A DNA stretch of 10,463 bases from JAXHUH01 sp034211175. Its GTDB lineage: Bacteria > Actinomycetota > Acidimicrobiia > Acidimicrobiales > CAIXPF01. The notes beneath the pieces are model-generated. The model was not told where the DNA came from and did no database searches. It was given only the letters and a program-made list of their open reading frames with translations. Each line of letters begins with the position of its first letter. Position 1 is the first letter of the stretch. The DNA lies in NCBI GenBank assembly GCA_034211175.1, contig JAXHUH010000121.1, positions 1 to 10,463 on the forward strand, in the 5' to 3' direction. Made by a program: the position numbers and the translations under genes. Positions 6,238 through 10,463 of this stretch are shown here, one piece after another.

Positions 6238-7620
6238 TCAATCGGCGGTCGCGGACGCCGTCGTGCGCTCGGAGGGGAGCACGTTGAACGTGGTCCGAGG
6301 CGGCGGGCGCTTGCCGAGCAGGAAGATGGTCGAGCCGATCCCCGCGGCCAGGGCCGAGGCGGCGAGCACACCGAGCTTGGCCTCGTCGACGATCTGCGGG
6401 TCCTCGAAGGCGAGCCCGGTGATGAACAGCGACACGGTGAAGCCGATGCCGGCGAGGGACGCGAGGCCCGTGAACGAGCGCCAGTCGACGCCCTCGGGCA
6501 GACGGCCGAGGCCGGTGCGCACCGCCAGCCAGGTCGCGCCGGTGATGCCGACGATCTTGCCGCCGACGAGGCCGAGCACGACGCCGCCCGTCACCGCGGA
6601 GGTCAGCGCACCCGACACGGCGTCGGACGAGATCTCGATGCCGGCGTTGGCGAGGGCGAAGATCGGGACGATGACGAAGCTCGACCACGGGTGGAGCGCG
6701 TGGATGAGCCGCTCGCCGACCGGGACGCTCTCGCGCAGCTCCTTGGTCGCCTGCTCGACGCGCGACACCTGGTCGTGGTGGTCGCCGCCGTGGCCGTTGC
6801 CGACGATGTCGTTGACCCGCTCCGCGGTGGGCTCGCGCACCAGCGGCGAGGTCGGGGTCAGCAGGCCGAGCACGACGCCGGCGATGGTGGCGTGGATGCC
6901 CGACTCGAGCGTGGCCAGCCACACCCCGGCGCCGAGCACGCCGTAGAGCGGCAGGTACCAGACGCGGACGCGGCGGGCGACGACCGTGGCCGCGACGAGC
7001 GCCGCGGCCAGTGCCAGCCAGCCGAACGACACCTGCTCGGTGTAGAAGATGGCGATCACCAGGATGGCGCCGATGTCGTCGACGATCGCCAGCGTCAGCA
7101 GGAACACCTTCAGGCGGGGGGCGACCCGTCGACCGAGCAGCGCCAGCACACCGAGGGCGAAGGCGATGTCGGTCGCCATCGGGATGCCCCAGCCGTGTGC
7201 ACCGGGGCCTCCGGCGTTCATGACGACGAAGAACGCGGCGGGCACGACCATGCCGCCGAGCGCGGCGACGGCCGGCAGCATGGCGGCGCGGCGGTCGCGG
7301 AGCTCGCCGACGTCCCACTCCCGCTTGATCTCGAGGCCGACGACGAAGAAGAAGATCGCCATGAGGCCGTCGTTGACCCAGTGGGCCAGCGACTCGTCGA
7401 GGTGGAACGAGCCGACCTCGATGCTGATGTGGGTGTGCCAGAACGTCTCGTAGCTGTCGCGCCACGGCGAGTTGGCCCAGATCAGGGCGATGGCCGTGCC
7501 GACGAGGAGGACGATGCCGCCGGCCGCCTCCTGGTGGGTGAACCGGGCGATGGGCCGGGCGACCATGCGCGCCAGCGGGCGCTGACTGTGGATGTAGGTG
7601 GGAAGTCCCTGCCCGCTCAC
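6238..7620 (-). CDS. nhaA: Na+/H+ antiporter NhaA
   Basis: This 460-residue inner-membrane antiporter exchanges cytoplasmic Na+ (or Li+) for external H+. Family signatures are ATDIAFALGVLALLG (149-163) with Asp151, equivalent to E. coli Asp133; AIVDDIGAIL (178-187) with the ion-binding pair Asp181/Asp182 (Asp163/Asp164); ALHPWSSFVIVPIFALANAG (308-327); and Lys355 (Lys300) in GGKIVGI. About twelve hydrophobic segments run from residue 32 to 436. The protein is longer than the 388-residue E. coli enzyme because of an N-terminal extension of about 25 residues, an enlarged loop around 262-303 that includes HGGDHHD (277-283), and a C-terminal tail. GTG 7620 is the start: it has GGAGG 5 bases upstream, and no other start fits the conserved N-terminus as well. 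It is the first gene of a likely two-gene unit with the S4 protein. Confidence 0.95.
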   Translation of the reverse strand: MSGQGLPTYIHSQRPLARMVARPIARFTHQEAAGGIVLLVGTAIALIWANSPWRDSYETFWHTHISIEVGSFHLDESLAHWVNDGLMAIFFFVVGLEIKREWDVGELRDRRAAMLPAVAALGGMVVPAAFFVVMNAGGPGAHGWGIPMATDIAFALGVLALLGRRVAPRLKVFLLTLAIVDDIGAILVIAIFYTEQVSFGWLALAAALVAATVVARRVRVWYLPLYGVLGAGVWLATLESGIHATIAGVVLGLLTPTSPLVREPTAERVNDIVGNGHGGDHHDQVSRVEQATKELRESVPVGERLIHALHPWSSFVIVPIFALANAGIEISSDAVSGALTSAVTGGVVLGLVGGKIVGITGATWLAVRTGLGRLPEGVDWRSFTGLASLAGIGFTVSLFITGLAFEDPQIVDEAKLGVLAASALAAGIGSTIFLLGKRPPPRTTFNVLPSERTTASATAD

Positions 7621-7625
7621 ATCGA

Positions 7626-7630
7626 CCTCC
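7626..7630 (-). promoter_or_regulatory. Shine-Dalgarno site deciding the nhaA start
   Basis: GGAGG on the minus strand ends 5 bases before GTG 7620. It is the only canonical, well-spaced ribosome-binding site I found in the window and fixes the nhaA start. Confidence 0.8.
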
Positions 7631-7725
7631 GTGTCGGGGCGCCGCCTACGCGGATGCGCGACCGGGGTCCTGTCACGGCGAAGCGGCCACGACGGGGGGA
7701 GTCATCGTGACCCGGGCGGCTCCTG

Positions 7726-7748
7726 CGTCCGTCCAGCGTACTCGGACG
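7726..7748 (-). terminator. Weak hairpin downstream of csoR
   Basis: CGTCCG (7726-7731) pairs with CGGACG (7743-7748) around an 11-base loop, about 30 bases beyond the csoR stop. It could end csoR transcription, but there is no T-run and the loop is large. It may equally lie in the nhaA promoter region, where I could not identify clear -35/-10 elements. Confidence 0.2.
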
Positions 7749-7777
7749 TTCAGGCCGATCTCCGACCCGGGGTCGCG

Positions 7778-8059
7778 TCAGCTCCGGAGCAGGCGTTTCA
7801 CCGCGGCGACGGCCTCGTCGACCTTGGCGTCGCCCCCGTCGGCGTCGGTGGCGGCCGCGTCGCGCACGCAGTGGCGGATGTGCTCGTCGAGCAGGCCGAG
7901 GCCGATGCTCTGCAGCGCCTTGGTCACCGAGGCGATCTGGGTCAGCACGTCGATGCAGTACGTGTCGGACTCCACCATCCGTTCGAGGCCCCGGACCTGG
8001 CCCTCGACGCGGCGGAGCCGGCTCACGTACTCCTCCTTCGACAACGAGTAACCGACCAT
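7778..8059 (-). CDS. csoR: CsoR-family copper-sensing transcriptional repressor
   Basis: This 93-residue all-helical repressor belongs to the CsoR/RcnR (DUF156) family. In the family, Cu(I) binding by a tetramer releases operator DNA. The Cu(I) ligands of the CsoR subgroup are all present: Cys35 (after Tyr34), His60 and Cys64, matching M. tuberculosis Cys36, His61 and Cys65, with the diagnostic H-x3-C spacing. The DNA-contacting N-terminal helix has YVSRLRRVEGQVRGLERMV (11-29). ATG 8059 is preferred: it has GGGAG 11 bases upstream and homology starts there. The frame also begins with ATG at 8119 (113 residues), but those extra 20 codons include AAT, GGA, GCA and CGA, unlike the G/C-ending codons of the gene, and would overlap a possible -10 (TACGAT, complement of 8118-8123). 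The divergent neighbour is a copper ATPase gene, which fits autoregulation plus control of copA. Confidence 0.9.
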   Translation of the reverse strand: MVGYSLSKEEYVSRLRRVEGQVRGLERMVESDTYCIDVLTQIASVTKALQSIGLGLLDEHIRHCVRDAAATDADGGDAKVDEAVAAVKRLLRS

Positions 8060-8117
8060 CGACGTTCGCGCTCCCGGTGCGGGTCCGGCCGACGAGCGGC
8101 CCCGGTGATTCGGGACC

Positions 8118-8123
8118 ATCGTA
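8118..8123 (-). promoter_or_regulatory. Possible -10 element of csoR
   Basis: On the minus strand, TACGAT matches TAnnnT and places transcription start near 8111, about 50 bases before ATG 8059. No -35 match is visible: the corresponding positions fall in the C-rich strand of the candidate operator. Confidence 0.35.
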
Positions 8124-8160
8124 CCTAGGGATGGGGGTGGGGGGTACCCCTGTCGACAGG
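8124..8160. promoter_or_regulatory. Candidate CsoR operator between csoR and copA
   Basis: Three G-tracts (8128-8130, 8133-8137, 8139-8144) run into the perfect palindrome GGGGTACCCC (8141-8150), which overlaps by two bases a second perfect palindrome CCTGTCGACAGG (8149-8160). CsoR operators in actinobacteria are G/C-tract inverted repeats often containing TACCCC/GGGGTA-like halves, and the site lies in the 114-base gap between csoR and its probable target. It would cover the -35 zones of both divergent promoters. Which palindrome is the operator cannot be told from sequence alone. Confidence 0.55.
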
Positions 8161-8161
8161 T

Positions 8162-8167
8162 TAAGCT
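8162..8167 (+). promoter_or_regulatory. -10 element of copA, predicting a leaderless mRNA
   Basis: TAAGCT fits the actinobacterial TAnnnT -10 consensus and lies 6 bases before the copA ATG. Transcription would start at or next to the start codon. No Shine-Dalgarno sits at a usable distance, which supports a leaderless message. Confidence 0.5.
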
Positions 8168-8173
8168 CGGCCC

Positions 8174-10463
8174 ATGACCGCCACCGGCAGGGCTGCGTCA
8201 CCAGCCGACCCGACCGACCCAACGCCCTCGTCGCCCGGACCGTCGCCGTTCGTCGATGGTCGCCGGATCGACATCGCGGTCGAGGGCATGACGTGCGCGT
8301 CGTGTGTGTCCCGCGTCGCCAAGGGCCTCGGCGGGCTCGACGGGGTCGCGCGCGCCGACGTGAACCTGGCGGCCGGGCGGGCCACCGTGTACGTCGGCGA
8401 CGACATCGACGCCGAGGTGTTGCGCGACGAGGTCCGGCGCCTGGGCTACGAGTCGCCGGTCGACGCCGACCCCCGCGCCGCGGAGGAGCGGGAGATCACC
8501 CGCCTGCGCCGCCTCCTCGTCGTCGCCGCCGTGCTGACGGTCCCGGTCGTGGCGATGTCGATGATCATGCCGCTGCGGCCACCCGGCTGGGAGTGGATCG
8601 CCGGCGTCCTCACGCTCGGCGTCGTGTTCGGGTGCGGCTGGCGCTTCCACCGGGCCGCCGCCGTCAACCTCCGCCACGGCGGGGCGACGATGGACACGCT
8701 CGTGTCCCTGGGCACGATCTCGGCCACCGCGTGGTCGAGCGTGGTGCTGGTGTCGGGCTCCGGCGGCCACGTCTACTTCGAGACCGCCGCCGTCATCGTG
8801 ACGCTCATCCTGTTGGGCCGCTTCTTCGAGGCCCGGGCCCGGCGGGCGACCGGCGAGGCCATCCGCCGCCTGGCCGACCTCGGCGCCCGCGACGCCGAGC
8901 TCGAGGACGGCACGACCGTGCCGGTGGAGCAGCTCGTGCCCGGCGACCGCTTCGTGGTCCGCCCCGGAGGGCGCATCGCCACCGACGGCGAGGTCGTCTC
9001 CGGGACCTCGGCGGTCGACACCTCGATGCTCACCGGCGAACCGGTGCCGGTCGTCGTCGCGCCGGGCGACGAGGTCGTCGGCGCCACCGTGAACACGACC
9101 GGCTCGCTCGTGGTCGAGGCCCGCCGGGTCGGCGCCGACACGATGCTGGCCCAGATCGTGCGCCTCACCGAAGAGGCCCAGGGGAGCCAGGCCCCGGTCC
9201 AGCGCCTCGCCGACCGCATCGCCGGCGTGTTCGTGCCCGTGGTCCTGACCATCGCGCTCGGCACGCTCGTCGCCTGGTTCGCCACCGGCGCCAGCGCCGA
9301 CGACGCGTTCACCGCGGCCGTCGCGGTGCTGATCATCGCCTGCCCGTGCGCCCTCGGTCTCGCCACGCCGACGGCGATCATGGTCGGCACGGGCCGGGCC
9401 GCCCAGCTCGGCATCATCATCAAGGGCGGGGCCGTGCTCGAGGACACGCGACGCGTGACCGTGGCCGTGGTCGACAAGACCGGCACCCTCACCGAGGGCC
9501 GGGTCGAGCTGACCGACACCGTCACCGCCCCCGACGTCGACGGCGCCGCCGTGCTGCGCCGAGCGGCGTCGCTCGAGTCCCGCTCCGAGCACCCGATCGC
9601 CGCCGCGGTGGCGACCGCCTCGGCCGAGCGGGCCGAGGTCGACGGGTTCGAGAACGTGCCCGGCCACGGCGTGCGCGGCACCGTCGAGGGTGTCGCCACG
9701 GTCGTCGGTCGCCGCTCGATGTTCGACGCCGTCGACCCGGTCGTCGACGCCGCCGCGGCAGCGGCCGCCGAGCAGGGCCGCACCGTGGTGCTCGCCGGCT
9801 GGGACATCGACGGCCAGGGTTGCACCGCGCTCGGTGCGTTCGTCGTCGCCGACCGGGTGAAGCCGACGAGCGCCGAGGCCGTGGCCGAGCTGCGCCGGCT
9901 CGGCCTCGACGTCGCCCTGCTCACCGGCGACGCCCGCCGCACCGCCGAGGCCGTGGCCGCCGAGGTCGGCATCGATCGGGTGCTCGCCGAGGTCCTCCCC
10001 GCCGACAAGGACGCCGAGGTCCGCCGCCTCCAGGCCGACGGCGAGGTCGTCGCCATGGTCGGCGACGGCGTCAACGACGCCCCGGCGCTGGCCCGGGCCG
10101 ATCTCGGCATCGCCGTCGGGACCGGCACCGACATCGCCATCGAGGCGTCCGACGTCACGATCGTCTCCGGCGACCTGCGGGCCGTCGCCGACGCCGTCGC
10201 GGTGTCGCGCCGGACGCTGGCCACGATCAAGGGCAACCTGTTCTGGGCGTTCGCGTACAACGCGGCCGCCATCCCGCTGGCCGCCGCCGGTGTCCTGTCG
10301 CCGATGATCGCCGCCGGCGCCATGGCGTTCTCGTCCGTGTTCGTGGTCGGCAACTCGCTGCGCCTGCGCCGCTTCGAGGGCCGGCGGGGCGCGGGCGCGT
10401 CCGATGACGCCCCGGCCGCGGTCGACCCCGGGTCCGACACGACCCGCCCCGACACGACCCGCC
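8174..10463 (+). CDS. copA: Copper-exporting P1B-type ATPase CopA (3' end beyond window)
   Basis: 763 codons are visible with no stop before the window edge. The protein pumps Cu(I) out of the cytoplasm using ATP. Domains in order: a Pro/Ser-rich leader (1-29); one heavy-metal-associated domain (about 31-97) with GMTCASC, Cys41 and Cys44; the first membrane helices; the actuator domain with TGE (287-289); the CPC motif in the sixth helix (390-392, then ALGLATPTA); the phosphorylation motif DKTGT (434-438, Asp434); the HP motif (473-474); the GHG nucleotide-binding motif (497-499); GDGVNDAP (630-637); and final helices with Tyr695-Asn696 and MAFSS (717-721), the Cu(I)-type P1B-1 signature. After the last helix (about residue 727) comes a hydrophilic tail ending in repeated DTTR units. 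ATG 8174 is chosen because it precedes the metal-binding domain and follows a -10 element by 6 bases. Divergent csoR supports copper control. Confidence 0.95.
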   Translation, partial: MTATGRAASPADPTDPTPSSPGPSPFVDGRRIDIAVEGMTCASCVSRVAKGLGGLDGVARADVNLAAGRATVYVGDDIDAEVLRDEVRRLGYESPVDADPRAAEEREITRLRRLLVVAAVLTVPVVAMSMIMPLRPPGWEWIAGVLTLGVVFGCGWRFHRAAAVNLRHGGATMDTLVSLGTISATAWSSVVLVSGSGGHVYFETAAVIVTLILLGRFFEARARRATGEAIRRLADLGARDAELEDGTTVPVEQLVPGDRFVVRPGGRIATDGEVVSGTSAVDTSMLTGEPVPVVVAPGDEVVGATVNTTGSLVVEARRVGADTMLAQIVRLTEEAQGSQAPVQRLADRIAGVFVPVVLTIALGTLVAWFATGASADDAFTAAVAVLIIACPCALGLATPTAIMVGTGRAAQLGIIIKGGAVLEDTRRVTVAVVDKTGTLTEGRVELTDTVTAPDVDGAAVLRRAASLESRSEHPIAAAVATASAERAEVDGFENVPGHGVRGTVEGVATVVGRRSMFDAVDPVVDAAAAAAAEQGRTVVLAGWDIDGQGCTALGAFVVADRVKPTSAEAVAELRRLGLDVALLTGDARRTAEAVAAEVGIDRVLAEVLPADKDAEVRRLQADGEVVAMVGDGVNDAPALARADLGIAVGTGTDIAIEASDVTIVSGDLRAVADAVAVSRRTLATIKGNLFWAFAYNAAAIPLAAAGVLSPMIAAGAMAFSSVFVVGNSLRLRRFEGRRGAGASDDAPAAVDPGSDTTRPDTTR
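10434..10463 (+). repeat. 15-bp tandem repeat in the copA tail, cut by the window edge
   Basis: Two perfect copies of CCGACACGACCCGCC lie end to end (10434-10448 and 10449-10463). In the copA frame they read S/P-D-T-T-R, so each copy adds five residues without shifting the frame. The array reaches the last base of the window, so the copy number is unknown. Confidence 0.8.

Noticed and set aside
8060..8119. csoR starting at ATG 8119
   Set aside because: The extra 20 codons show poor codon bias and no family similarity, and they overlap a possible -10 element. ATG 8059 fits better.
8077..10407. 776-codon plus-strand frame across the copper ATPase
   Set aside because: It is the shadow frame of copA, very Arg-rich and without motifs. 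The true copA frame starts at 8174 and is open at the window edge, so it has no stop to mark it as a complete ORF.
1..10463. CRISPR arrays, tRNA or rRNA genes, insertion sequences, prophage or defence genes
   Set aside because: No spaced direct repeats, tRNA-like cloverleafs, terminal inverted repeats or transposase-like motifs were seen on either strand.

Overview
The window is about 10.5 kb of very GC-rich bacterial DNA whose reading frames carry almost only G or C in third codon position. With the gene families present (a CsoR repressor paired with a copper ATPase, a large flippase-like multidomain membrane protein, an SsuD-type monooxygenase), this points to an actinobacterium. Acidimicrobiia is my guess, but no marker gene here proves it. 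There are no rRNAs, tRNAs, CRISPR arrays, transposases or phage genes; it reads as ordinary chromosome.

Layout, left to right. Bases 1-116 are a G-tract-rich leader. A DUF3616-like beta-propeller protein (117-1244, +) follows, then a hairpin, then a small three-helix membrane protein with a strongly basic tail (1339-1614, +). Converging on it with a 25-base gap is an 838-residue membrane protein (1640-4156, -). It joins a PAP2-like region, a protein-kinase-like region and a YbhN/UPF0104 flippase-like domain; the first two have lost key catalytic residues. Bases 4157-4538 are a 382-base divergent intergenic region with a long hairpin and repeated pairing segments. Next is an SsuD-family FMNH2-dependent monooxygenase (4539-5753, +). 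It converges on a minus-strand pair: an Hsp15-type S4 RNA-binding protein (5797-6183) downstream of the Na+/H+ antiporter NhaA (6238-7620). The right end is a copper-resistance module: csoR (7778-8059, -) divergent from copA (8174 to beyond the window, +), with a palindromic, G-tract-rich candidate operator between them.

The best supported functional unit is csoR/copA: a copper-sensing repressor with the full Cys-His-Cys set, an operator-like control region, and a Cu(I) efflux ATPase with one metal-binding domain. copA runs off the right edge, so its C-terminus and any following copper chaperone are not visible. nhaA and the S4 gene probably share a transcript. The other genes look like independent units.

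I found no convincing undescribed multi-gene system. The observations most worth following are the doubly degenerate PAP2/kinase/flippase fusion, the structured and possibly switching leader of the SsuD-like gene together with its His-to-Gln active-site change, and a shared TAnnn(T/C)-6 nt-start arrangement at three plus-strand genes that suggests leaderless mRNAs.
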